From contig JBOFWL010000139.1 of NCBI GenBank assembly GCA_051653605.1, forward strand, positions 186,001-250,000: a stretch of DNA of 64,000 nucleotides, in the 5' to 3' direction. Under the pieces are notes generated by a model, which saw only the letters and a list, made by a program, of their open reading frames with translations, searched no databases and was not told the origin of the DNA. Numbering within the stretch: position 1 is the first letter of the stretch; each line of letters opens with the position of its first letter. Of the stretch, positions 55,189 to 63,021 are shown in pieces. A program made the translations under genes and the position numbers. The stretch is from JBOFWL01 sp051653605. Its GTDB lineage: Bacteria > Spirochaetota > Brevinematia > Brevinematales > Brevinemataceae.

Positions 55189-55929
55189 ATGAAAAAAATA
55201 CATCAGATATGGCAATTTTGTTTTTATTATTGCTTTTATTTATGGTTTACTATTCTATTGGCAACACCAATATGTATCCTGATGCTTGTTTTAAGAATGA
55301 ATAAGATAATGTCAGTTACTCTGCATATTTGGTCGTGGGGATTTTTTGTGCCTATTGGTCAACGTGTCGTGATAAAAAATAAGGAAAACATCCCGATGGA
55401 TCGTCCTTGTATTGTGGTGAGTAACCATAGTTCGATGATTGATATTCCAATGTTAGGAGCGGTATTGTGTCAGCCTTATGCATGGGTATTGAAAGAAAGT
55501 ATCCTTCGAATACCTGTGGTGGGTTGGTTGTTGCAGCTAGGCTTGGGGATTCCTATCCCACGTTCTTATGCTAGAATATCTCAAGATCGTATTATAGATA
55601 GAATCTCTAAGATAAAAAATCGTATTAACCCATCTATTTTAATTTTTCCAGAAGGAACTCGTTCTAAATCTGGTGAAATCAAGGAATTTAAACGGGGATT
55701 TATTAAAATCTTAAAAGAATATCAAATAGATGTCTTGCCTATTTCTCTTATTGGGTGCCATGATTTTATGCCAGTAGGAACAATAGTGCCTCATCCTCAA
55801 AAACAACTAATGGCTGTGGTGAATAAGCCAATTTCTTGGCAAGAACTGACAGAAATGGACGAAAAAGATGCTGCAGAGTTGGTTCGATCCATTATTTTAG
55901 CTGGGTCTTTACCAGAAAAAGGCTTATAA
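55189..55929 (+). CDS. plsC: 1-acyl-glycerol-3-phosphate acyltransferase (PlsC family)
   Basis: 246 residues. An N-terminal hydrophobic helix (about 8-35) anchors it to the membrane. The catalytic HX4D motif is H80-D85 (NHSSMID). The substrate motif FPEGTRSKSGEIKEFKRG is near residue 152, and the third block VLPISLIG follows. It acylates lysophosphatidate to phosphatidate. Its last two codons overlap the zwf stop on the other strand (TTATAA shared). Confidence 0.9.
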   Translation: MKKIHQIWQFCFYYCFYLWFTILLATPICILMLVLRMNKIMSVTLHIWSWGFFVPIGQRVVIKNKENIPMDRPCIVVSNHSSMIDIPMLGAVLCQPYAWVLKESILRIPVVGWLLQLGLGIPIPRSYARISQDRIIDRISKIKNRINPSILIFPEGTRSKSGEIKEFKRGFIKILKEYQIDVLPISLIGCHDFMPVGTIVPHPQKQLMAVVNKPISWQELTEMDEKDAAELVRSIILAGSLPEKGL

Positions 55930-57273
55930 TATACTTTTGCTTCCTTGTGCGTAGTATTTCACCTTGATATTAGCTTTATCATATGCCTGTTTGAGTAAAT
56001 TTATATAATTCCAGCTTAAACTAATGTGCTCCCACGTAGAAAACAAAGAATTATCGCCATTCATTACAGAACTTATTAAGCGTTCATAGGCTTCTGGTGT
56101 GTTTGCTCGATATTCTAAGATACAATCTTGGCAAAAATCCATTTCGGCTCGGCTTTGATCGTTGGAGTATCCTGGCTGCTTGATATTAAATTCAATTCTA
56201 ACTCCCTCTGATGGTTGTATTTTAAATATGAGAATATCAGGGGCCTCATCTTTAATGGTTTTAAATGTAACTATTACATTCATTTCCCGAGTGTGCATTC
56301 TTTTGCCTGTCTTAATATAGAAAGGTACATCATGCCAGCGATCGTTATCTACGAATAGCTTACATATGGCATAAGTCTCTGTTTGAGAGTCAGGATTAAC
56401 GCCTTTTTCCTGCAGATACCCTTGATATTGTGCTAAAATGAGGCTTTGTTCTATATCAAGCTTGTCAATAGGGCGAAGACTTTCAAAAACTTGCTGTTGA
56501 CGAATCTTAATGGGATATTGTTCGCTGGGTTCTTCCATGGCAATGAGGCTTAAAATCTGCATTAAATGGTTCTGTACCATGTCTTTAAGAGCTCCGGTAT
56601 TATCATAGTAGCTTGCTCTTGTTTCAACGCCAACTTCTTCGTGGGCAATAATTTCAACCTTATCGATGCAGCGATTATTCCAGCATTCTTTAAAAAGTAG
56701 GTTAGAGAAACGAATTGTCTGTACACTCTGCACCATTTCTTTTCCAAGATAATGGTCGATGCGGTAGATGTTATCTTTTCCGAAATATTGCATTAAGTTA
56801 TTGTTAAGCTTAGAGGCTTCTTCAAGAGTTTCTCCAAATGGTTTTTCGATGATGAGCTTTGGGTGATCGGGGAGATTTAAACTTGCAATCCCCTCTGAGA
56901 TTACGCTAAAAAATTCTGGTGATACGGCAAAATAAAAGATATTCTGGCAAATTTTTTCTTCTATAAGATGTTTAGAAAGTTGAGAGTAATCGCTTGATTG
57001 AGTAAAATCCATATGATAATACTCAATCAATTTTGTGAATCCTAAAAAGGTGCTTACATCGAAATTAACACGTGCATACTTTGAGATCCATTCTCTGATG
57101 ATATTAAGATAGTCCTCTTTGCTATATTTTCTACGGCCAATAATGAGGATATGATCATTATCTTTCAATGTTTTTTCAGCGTACAAATTGTAAAGAGCAG
57201 GCAGAAGCTTTCTGTATGTTAAGTCGCCTGTGCCACCAAAAATGGTGAAATTTCTATTAATTGTTCCACTCAT
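55924..57273 (-). CDS. zwf: Glucose-6-phosphate 1-dehydrogenase
   Basis: 449 residues from the ATG at 57273 (GGGAG site; a GTG three codons upstream is less likely). It oxidises glucose-6-phosphate to the lactone, making NADPH. Signatures: FGGTGDLTYRKLLPALYNLY (nucleotide site), IEKPFGETLEEA, and RIDHYLGKEMVQ with the catalytic His region. Somewhat shorter than the 480-490 residue standard. Overlaps the gnd end by 17 nt. Third gene of pgl-gnd-zwf and convergent with plsC. Confidence 0.94.
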   Translation of the reverse strand: MSGTINRNFTIFGGTGDLTYRKLLPALYNLYAEKTLKDNDHILIIGRRKYSKEDYLNIIREWISKYARVNFDVSTFLGFTKLIEYYHMDFTQSSDYSQLSKHLIEEKICQNIFYFAVSPEFFSVISEGIASLNLPDHPKLIIEKPFGETLEEASKLNNNLMQYFGKDNIYRIDHYLGKEMVQSVQTIRFSNLLFKECWNNRCIDKVEIIAHEEVGVETRASYYDNTGALKDMVQNHLMQILSLIAMEEPSEQYPIKIRQQQVFESLRPIDKLDIEQSLILAQYQGYLQEKGVNPDSQTETYAICKLFVDNDRWHDVPFYIKTGKRMHTREMNVIVTFKTIKDEAPDILIFKIQPSEGVRIEFNIKQPGYSNDQSRAEMDFCQDCILEYRANTPEAYERLISSVMNGDNSLFSTWEHISLSWNYINLLKQAYDKANIKVKYYAQGSKSIL

Positions 57274-58657
57274 GATGAACACTCCCTTCTTGATCTATTC
57301 TTTCAAAGGTATGAGCACCAAAAAAGTCCCGCTGAGCTTGAATTAAATTTGCACCTAGAGATTCTGCTTTTAGTTGATCTAAGTATATTAATGCAGATGA
57401 TAATGTAGGATTAGGTATTTCTGTAATTGAAAATGCGAGATTCATCTGGCGTAAGCTGCCAATATGAGATGATATTATGGGTAGAATGCTAGGAGATAGT
57501 AAAAAATTCTTAAGATGAGGCTCTTTTTTGAACAATCCTCTTAATGTTTCGAGAAGTTTTGCTTGGATGATGCATCCTGCTCTAAAAATAGAGGCGATCT
57601 CGGAGAGATTAAGATCCCACTTAAATTGCTTAGAAGCCTCTGCCATAAGCGAAAATCCTTGAGCATAAGAGACTAATTTGCCGATATAGTAAGCATTTTT
57701 AATATCTAAAACGGACAAGTTAGGGGTAGGGATGCTAAGCTTTGGGGTGTTTTTGAAATGTTTTGAAAATACACTGCGTTCTTCTGTAAAATTAGAAACA
57801 ATACGGTTTCCAACAGCAGAATGAATTATAGAAATATCCTGAGCCAGATCCGCCGCTTCGATGAGCGTCCACTTACCTGTGCCTTTTTGGCTGGCTCTAT
57901 CTACGATCATATCTACCAAATCATGAGAGCTATGAGGATCTTTTTCTTTTAAAATGCTTGCTGTAATCTCGATAAGATAGCTACCGACTTCGGTGTTGCC
58001 CCAATCTTCAAATATTTTCGACATTTCTTTGTTATCTAGCTTCATAATATTTTTGAAATATAGATATACTTCGGCAATCAATTGCATATCAGCATATTCG
58101 ATGCCATTATGAACCATTTTTACATAATGTCCAGCGCCGCTGGGGCCGATATAGGTACAACAAGGTTGTCCATCTTTTTGAGCAGCAATTTTTTCTAAAA
58201 AAGGTGCGATAATAGGGTAGATGCTCGCATCGCCTCCAGGCATTATGCTAGGGCCTAATAGGGCGCCCATTTCACCGCCGGAAACACCTACTCCAAAGTA
58301 ATGAATACCTTGAGGCTCAAGGGTGCTATGGCGGCGGATGGAATCTTTATAGAATGAGTTTCCGCAGTCCATAATGATATCACCCTTATCGAGCGATCCA
58401 ACTATCTCTTGCAAGAGGGTGTCGATGGCATCTCCAGCTGGCATCATTAGAATAATCTTACGAGGAGATTCCAGAGATTGAATGAAATCTTGGATAGTCT
58501 TACAAGCTTGAAAATTCTCTTTTATTTCGTCGTGCAAACGTTGGGTTGAACTATATGTTCTTGAAAATCCAGAGACGATAAATCCTCTTGATAGAAGATT
58601 TTTTGCTAAAGATTTTCCCATGACTCCTAATCCAATAACACCAATTTGACTTTTCAT
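57257..58657 (-). CDS. gnd: 6-phosphogluconate dehydrogenase (decarboxylating)
   Basis: 466 residues, standard length. NADP site GLGVMGKSLAKNLLSRGF near residue 8, MPAGDAI, substrate motif GVGVSGGEMGALLGPSIMPGG, and the catalytic Lys in GPSGAGHYVKMVHNGIEY. It converts 6-phosphogluconate to ribulose-5-phosphate, giving NADPH and CO2. Its ATG overlaps the pgl stop (ATGA). Confidence 0.95.
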   Translation of the reverse strand: MKSQIGVIGLGVMGKSLAKNLLSRGFIVSGFSRTYSSTQRLHDEIKENFQACKTIQDFIQSLESPRKIILMMPAGDAIDTLLQEIVGSLDKGDIIMDCGNSFYKDSIRRHSTLEPQGIHYFGVGVSGGEMGALLGPSIMPGGDASIYPIIAPFLEKIAAQKDGQPCCTYIGPSGAGHYVKMVHNGIEYADMQLIAEVYLYFKNIMKLDNKEMSKIFEDWGNTEVGSYLIEITASILKEKDPHSSHDLVDMIVDRASQKGTGKWTLIEAADLAQDISIIHSAVGNRIVSNFTEERSVFSKHFKNTPKLSIPTPNLSVLDIKNAYYIGKLVSYAQGFSLMAEASKQFKWDLNLSEIASIFRAGCIIQAKLLETLRGLFKKEPHLKNFLLSPSILPIISSHIGSLRQMNLAFSITEIPNPTLSSALIYLDQLKAESLGANLIQAQRDFFGAHTFERIDQEGSVHHEWNN

Positions 58658-59607
58658 AATTGTGCTCCTATTATGCCAATTGAAACCGCCCCTTTAATAG
58701 ACGCTTCCACAACTTTTTCTAATATATTATTCTGGTTGACTTTAAAAACTATTATATTACCACTTGTTTTGTGCGCAACAAGTAAAAATTTATCATCTAA
58801 GATGTTCAATATATCTCGAGGATGATCTCCCCCAGAGGATTGGCGAGATTTAACTATGGGTAGACCTCCAGAGATATCAATAAATGTGATCTGATTGATA
58901 CCTCGAGTGGAGGCAATAAGCATTTTCCCATCCTTACTCATACGGAGAGCAGCAGATTGCCCAACAGGAGTGTCGTTAGGAAGAAGGGATATCTTATCTT
59001 TTAGAATAAAATGAGTATTCTGAATGGAAAAAGTATAGAGGCAATCATCGAGTTCCCCGAGTAGGTAGAGATATTTTTTATCTGAGGAAATAATTCCATG
59101 TCGAGGCCCAGAATGAGGTGGAAGAGTGAATTCTCCAATAATATTGAGATTAAAATCGAGAATGTAGACCTTATCCAGCAACAAACATGGCACAAGAAGA
59201 GAATTTTCTAATATGATAACCTGATGGCATCCAGCTTTTACTTGAATAATAGCTTTAGACTCGATTTTCAATGATTTTTCATGAAAAGATAGCTTTGTAA
59301 TCGTTCCTTCATGGTAATTTACGGTGAAAACATGATCGAAATGCTTGATAAGATAGCAAGAAGCACTATCTTCATACTCTATCGAGCTGATAAGATTGCC
59401 ATCTTTATGATAAACGTTTACCCCATATTGAGTGCTTCCTTTAGATATGGTGAATATTTCATTATCTTCAATATGAATGTATTTGGAATCCAATGCTGGA
59501 GAGAACAACTCAACAGAAGATATGCTATTATTACATGGATTAAACTCAAATCGATAAATTCCCGCACCATTATCAGACAGATAAGACCCAACAAAACACT
59601 CTACCAT
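58654..59607 (-). CDS. pgl: 6-phosphogluconolactonase, beta-propeller type
   Basis: 317 residues from the ATG at 59607 (GGGGGTGG site). Seven-bladed propeller lactonase family (YbhE type): VGSYLSDNGAGIYRFEFNP near residue 5, CHQVIILENSLLVPCLLLDKV near 130, LPPHSGPRHGIISSDKKYLY near 165, SSGGDHPRDILNILDDKFLLVAHKTSGNI near 265. It hydrolyses the lactone made by Zwf. It is more diverged than the other two genes but the operon context fixes the role. Promoter 59642-59671, divergent from catalase. Confidence 0.87.
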   Translation of the reverse strand: MVECFVGSYLSDNGAGIYRFEFNPCNNSISSVELFSPALDSKYIHIEDNEIFTISKGSTQYGVNVYHKDGNLISSIEYEDSASCYLIKHFDHVFTVNYHEGTITKLSFHEKSLKIESKAIIQVKAGCHQVIILENSLLVPCLLLDKVYILDFNLNIIGEFTLPPHSGPRHGIISSDKKYLYLLGELDDCLYTFSIQNTHFILKDKISLLPNDTPVGQSAALRMSKDGKMLIASTRGINQITFIDISGGLPIVKSRQSSGGDHPRDILNILDDKFLLVAHKTSGNIIVFKVNQNNILEKVVEASIKGAVSIGIIGAQL

Positions 59608-59641
59608 TTTCCACCCCCTACGATAAATATCCCTTGTCAAG

Positions 59642-59671
59642 ATTATAGATATTTTAACTACTCTAAATCAA
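59642..59671 (-). promoter_or_regulatory. Promoter of pgl-gnd-zwf
   Basis: Minus-strand TTGATT, 18-nt spacer, TATAAT, with the -10 ending 35 nt before the pgl ATG. It is about 80 bp from the katA -10, so divergent coregulation is possible. Confidence 0.68.
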
Positions 59672-59749
59672 ACAAATAAGGGGTAAAATAATGTTAAATA
59701 AAATATTTTATATTTATGGTGGTTTTTATGGAAATAACATAATATATTG

Positions 59750-59758
59750 TGATATAAT
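59750..59758 (+). promoter_or_regulatory. Extended -10 promoter of katA
   Basis: TGATATAAT is an extended -10 element; no good -35 is present at 17 nt, which can indicate an activator-dependent promoter. The leader is about 18 nt and contains AGGAGG. Confidence 0.55.
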
Positions 59759-59783
59759 TTAAAACTATTTAGGAGGATACACA

Positions 59784-61268
59784 ATGGACAATAAGAAAAA
59801 TAATACCCCCATAGAAAAACTTACAACAGTAACTGGAGCACCCGTTCCAGATAATAATAATGTGGTAAGCGCAGGGAAAAGAGGGCCAATGTTACTGCAA
59901 GATGTATGGTTTTTAGAAAAACTAGCACATTTTGATAGAGAAGTTATTCCCGAACGGCGTATGCATGCCAAAGGTTCTGGGGCTTTTGGGGTATTTAAGG
60001 TGACAAATGATATCACAAAGTATACCCGAGCAAGTATTTTTAATAAAGTTGGTAAAGAAACAGAGGTTTTTGTTCGATTTTCAACAGTTGCAGGAGAACG
60101 AGGCGCTGCCGATGCCGAAAGAGATATTCGAGGTTTTGCTGTTAAATTTTATACAGATCAAGGTAACTGGGATTTAGTCGGAAATAATACACCTGTATTT
60201 TTTCTGCGTGATCCTCTAAAATTCCCAGATCTTAATCATGCTGTTAAAAGAGATCCAAAAACAAATATGCGTAGCGCTCTTAATAATTGGGATTTTTGGA
60301 GTAATCTTCCAGAAGCATTACACCAAGTAACAATTACAATGAGTGATAGAGGAATTCCTGCTAGCTATCGTAATATGCATGGATATGGTAGCCATACATT
60401 CAGCTTTATTAACGCCGAAAACAAACGTCATTGGGTCAAATTTCATTGGCGTTGTCAGCAAGAAATTAAAAATATTACAGATCAAGAAGCAGAAATTCTT
60501 GTTGGAAAGGATAGAGAAAGCCATCAGAACGATTTATTCAGCGCTATTGAGAAAAAAGACTTCCCTAAATGGAAACTATGCATTCAAATTATGACAGAAG
60601 AACAAGCGAATGCAATGCCTTATAACCCTTTTGATCTTACTAAAGTATGGTCTCAAAAGGAATTCCCGTTAATCGAAGTGGGTGTAATGGAGCTTAATCG
60701 CAATCCTGAAAATTATTTTGCAGATGTAGAGCAATCAGCGTTTAATCCAGCTTCTGTGGTTCCTGGAATTGCATTTTCTCCCGATCGAATGCTGCAAGGG
60801 CGACTTTTTTCCTATGGCGATGCGCACCGATATCGCTTAGGGGTCAATCATCATCAAATCCCTGTTAATAAACCTCGAATTCCTACAAATCATTATCACC
60901 GTGATGGTCAAATGCGTGTTGATGGCAATTTTGGATCTACCCCTGGGTATGAACCAAATAGCTTTGGAAAATGGCAGGAACAACCAGAATTTAAAGAGCC
61001 ACCATTAGATCTTAGCGGCCCAGCTTACCAATATGACTTTAGAGAAGATGATGATCAGTACTTTTTTCAAGTTGAAGCACTTTTCAACCTGATGAATCCA
61101 GAGCAAAAGCAGGTTTTATTTGAAAATACAGCTAGAGCTATGGGTGATATTCCCGAATTTATAAAATTACGGCACATCAATAATTGTGTTCGAGCTCATC
61201 GTGATTACGGTATCGGGGTTGCAAAGGCTTGCGGTATTGAAGAATCAAAAATAGATTTTCCCAACTAA
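59784..61268 (+). CDS. katA: Monofunctional haem catalase
   Basis: 494 residues, the small-subunit clade size. It splits hydrogen peroxide. Distal His is H61 in RRMHAKGSGAFG; the haem-site block is RFSTVAGERGAADAERDIRGF near residue 95; FYTDQGNWDLVGNNTPVFF near 130; the proximal Tyr is Y344 in LFSYGDAHRYRLG. AGGAGG precedes the ATG. Divergent from the NADPH-producing pgl-gnd-zwf operon, a plausible oxidative-stress pairing. A C(UUCG)G terminator follows. Confidence 0.97.
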   Translation: MDNKKNNTPIEKLTTVTGAPVPDNNNVVSAGKRGPMLLQDVWFLEKLAHFDREVIPERRMHAKGSGAFGVFKVTNDITKYTRASIFNKVGKETEVFVRFSTVAGERGAADAERDIRGFAVKFYTDQGNWDLVGNNTPVFFLRDPLKFPDLNHAVKRDPKTNMRSALNNWDFWSNLPEALHQVTITMSDRGIPASYRNMHGYGSHTFSFINAENKRHWVKFHWRCQQEIKNITDQEAEILVGKDRESHQNDLFSAIEKKDFPKWKLCIQIMTEEQANAMPYNPFDLTKVWSQKEFPLIEVGVMELNRNPENYFADVEQSAFNPASVVPGIAFSPDRMLQGRLFSYGDAHRYRLGVNHHQIPVNKPRIPTNHYHRDGQMRVDGNFGSTPGYEPNSFGKWQEQPEFKEPPLDLSGPAYQYDFREDDDQYFFQVEALFNLMNPEQKQVLFENTARAMGDIPEFIKLRHINNCVRAHRDYGIGVAKACGIEESKIDFPN

Positions 61269-61273
61269 AAATT

Positions 61274-61302
61274 TAAACCTCTCCTTCGGGAGAGGTTTTT
61301 TA
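61274..61302. terminator. Terminator with UUCG tetraloop after katA
   Basis: Stem AAACCTCTCC/GGAGAGGTTT closed by a TTCG loop (C-UUCG-G), then a T run; the A-rich left side also suits the opposing gene ending at 61300. Confidence 0.92.
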
Positions 61303-62313
61303 TTTGAAAAATTGATGTCTTAAAGGGCTTGTAATATTAAAATGGAAAAATACATTATTATCTTGATCAAATCCAAACCGAAGCTCAAATGGTGAGGTAT
61401 CTTTATATTCATATCCTAAAGCAAATCCTACAATATAATGAAGATTTGTCGTTCTGGGATTTTGAGTTATTCCAAATCCTACATCTGCTGTAAATGCTGC
61501 GTAAAGAGTATTGTAAGGTTTAGGAGCACCGAAAGTATATATTCTATAAGTAAATGCTAAAGACCCAGTATAGGGGTAAAAGAAATCGTAAAGAGACAAT
61601 TTATCTTTATTTGAAATCATTACAGCCTGATTGTAGCCCAGATATCGAGTACCATTTTGGTAGATTCTAGGGCCTGGCCAGTATCCAGAACTAAAAAAAG
61701 AAGACATAAATGCTATTTTGCCATGGATAAATCGAAACGATATAGGCATTGATGATTGAATAAACCACGAATTTTGATTGCCCTCTAAGGCGTATTCGCC
61801 TCCAATGTCAATAGATAAGCTTATTTGGGTGATATCACCTTGATAAAGCCACGTTCTTATACCTATTGACTGGCGTATAGCAGGGATAACCAATGCATAG
61901 TTTTGCAAAGAAAGAGTTGGTTGGACATTGCTAATAAAAAGCATATATCCAACACTTGTCCTGAAGCGAAAATGAATTTTGTCCCACTTCCAAGTGAAAT
62001 CTGTTTTTGCATAGCTTTCGATATTTTTATAATCAAAAAGTTGAAAATCGGGGATAAATGCCTGAAAATATCCGATATCCCAATCAAAAATAGAGTGAGA
62101 GATATTCATTCCAGCATAAAAAAACCATGAGATAGCAGTTCGAGCAGTTAGAACGCCTATACCAACATAGGGAACATATACTGTTGTTTTCCCTATATCT
62201 GTTGAAGTTCCAATATCAATATTATAAGGGGCGTTATAGCGGATCCCTAATTGAGCAGGAGAAGCCTCTTTTGCATATAACGAAGAACATAAAAAGAGAA
62301 TAAGTAAAATCAT
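61300..62313 (-). CDS. Exported barrel-like protein of unknown function
   Basis: 337 residues. A short signal peptide (about 1-14, LYA|KE) is one of the few here without Gln after the cut. The mature part is full of alternating aromatic/polar strands (TAISWFFYAGMNISHSIFDW, QNYALVIPAIRQSIGIRTWL, LAFTYRIYTFGAP), consistent with an outer-membrane barrel. It ends FFK rather than in a bare aromatic residue. No named family is recognised. Single gene with promoter 62341-62369; convergent with katA. Confidence 0.7.
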   Translation of the reverse strand: MILLILFLCSSLYAKEASPAQLGIRYNAPYNIDIGTSTDIGKTTVYVPYVGIGVLTARTAISWFFYAGMNISHSIFDWDIGYFQAFIPDFQLFDYKNIESYAKTDFTWKWDKIHFRFRTSVGYMLFISNVQPTLSLQNYALVIPAIRQSIGIRTWLYQGDITQISLSIDIGGEYALEGNQNSWFIQSSMPISFRFIHGKIAFMSSFFSSGYWPGPRIYQNGTRYLGYNQAVMISNKDKLSLYDFFYPYTGSLAFTYRIYTFGAPKPYNTLYAAFTADVGFGITQNPRTTNLHYIVGFALGYEYKDTSPFELRFGFDQDNNVFFHFNITSPLRHQFFK

Positions 62314-62340
62314 AAGGATTCCTAAAACTTTAGATTACAT

Positions 62341-62369
62341 ATTATATACAATTTTTCAGAATGATACAA
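62341..62369 (-). promoter_or_regulatory. Promoter of the barrel-like gene at 62313
   Basis: Minus-strand TTGTAT, 17-nt spacer, TATAAT, with the -10 ending about 27 nt before the ATG. Confidence 0.65.
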
Positions 62370-62387
62370 GTATTTGTATAAATGAAC

Positions 62388-62417
62388 TTGAATTAAAGTA
62401 ATTTAATATGATACAAT
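62388..62417 (+). promoter_or_regulatory. Promoter of the DUF454 gene
   Basis: TTGAAT (62388-62393), 18-nt spacer, TACAAT (62412-62417), leader about 15 nt with AGGAG. Confidence 0.65.
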
Positions 62418-62438
62418 GTAATATTCTTAGGAGCTAAA

Positions 62439-62828
62439 ATGAATATTATAAAAATCCTGTTTTTAATAGTAGGTACAATATCTTTGGGGCTTGGTCTTGT
62501 GGGTATAGTTCTCCCTATACTGCCTACAACGCCCTTTTTATTGTTTACGTTATATTGCTATGCGCGAGGCTCTGATCGCTTCCATGAATGGTTCATAAAT
62601 ACTCAAATCTACGAGAAGCATCTTAAAAATTTTGCTGAAAATCGAGCGATGACACTGCGCTCAAAAATTATCTTAGTTGGCTTTGCAACCACAATGATGC
62701 TTATCCCGTTTTTTACAGTAAATAAAATTTTTGTAAAAGGAATGATGATATTTCTAATCGCATTTCTTCACTACTACTTTATTTTTCGAATCAAAACTGT
62801 TAAATTTAATGAAAAATCAAATTCTTAA
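62439..62828 (+). CDS. DUF454 (YbaN) family inner-membrane protein
   Basis: 129 residues, three to four membrane helices. The family signature is clear: GLGLVGIVLPILPTTPFLLF near residue 18, CYARGSDRFHEWFINTQIYEKHLKNF near 40, and RAMTLRSKIILVG near 70. The function of YbaN proteins is unknown. Some family members lie near iron or haem genes, but no such gene is adjacent here apart from catalase 1.2 kb away. Confidence 0.88.
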   Translation: MNIIKILFLIVGTISLGLGLVGIVLPILPTTPFLLFTLYCYARGSDRFHEWFINTQIYEKHLKNFAENRAMTLRSKIILVGFATTMMLIPFFTVNKIFVKGMMIFLIAFLHYYFIFRIKTVKFNEKSNS

Positions 62829-62858
62829 CTAATAAAAATCCTCTGATTCATTTTTACT

Positions 62859-62880
62859 CATATTATTTAAAATATGTTTT
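62859..62880 (+). terminator. Possible weak terminator after the DUF454 gene
   Basis: An AT-rich stem near CATATT/AATATG with loop ATTTAA, followed by TTTTC. Weak pairing. Confidence 0.3.
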
Positions 62881-62918
62881 CAAATAGGGCTTTGTATTTT
62901 AAAAAACATCATACTTTG

Positions 62919-62946
62919 TTGACTTTGCTTATTTAAATGATCTAAT
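62919..62946 (+). promoter_or_regulatory. Likely promoter of trpB
   Basis: TTGACT (62919-62924), 16-nt spacer, TCTAAT (62941-62946). The leader would be about 70 nt; it has no Trp-rich leader peptide or T-box that I can see. Confidence 0.5.
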
Positions 62947-63021
62947 ATTTAGATATTGGGGAAATCCCTTAGTACATTAAATTCGATTTGCCAGTATTAG
63001 CGCAGATAGAGGAGATATCTT

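Noticed and set aside
62947..63021. Tryptophan attenuator before trpB.
   Set aside because: No Trp-codon leader peptide and no strong alternative hairpins are visible in the roughly 70-nt leader.
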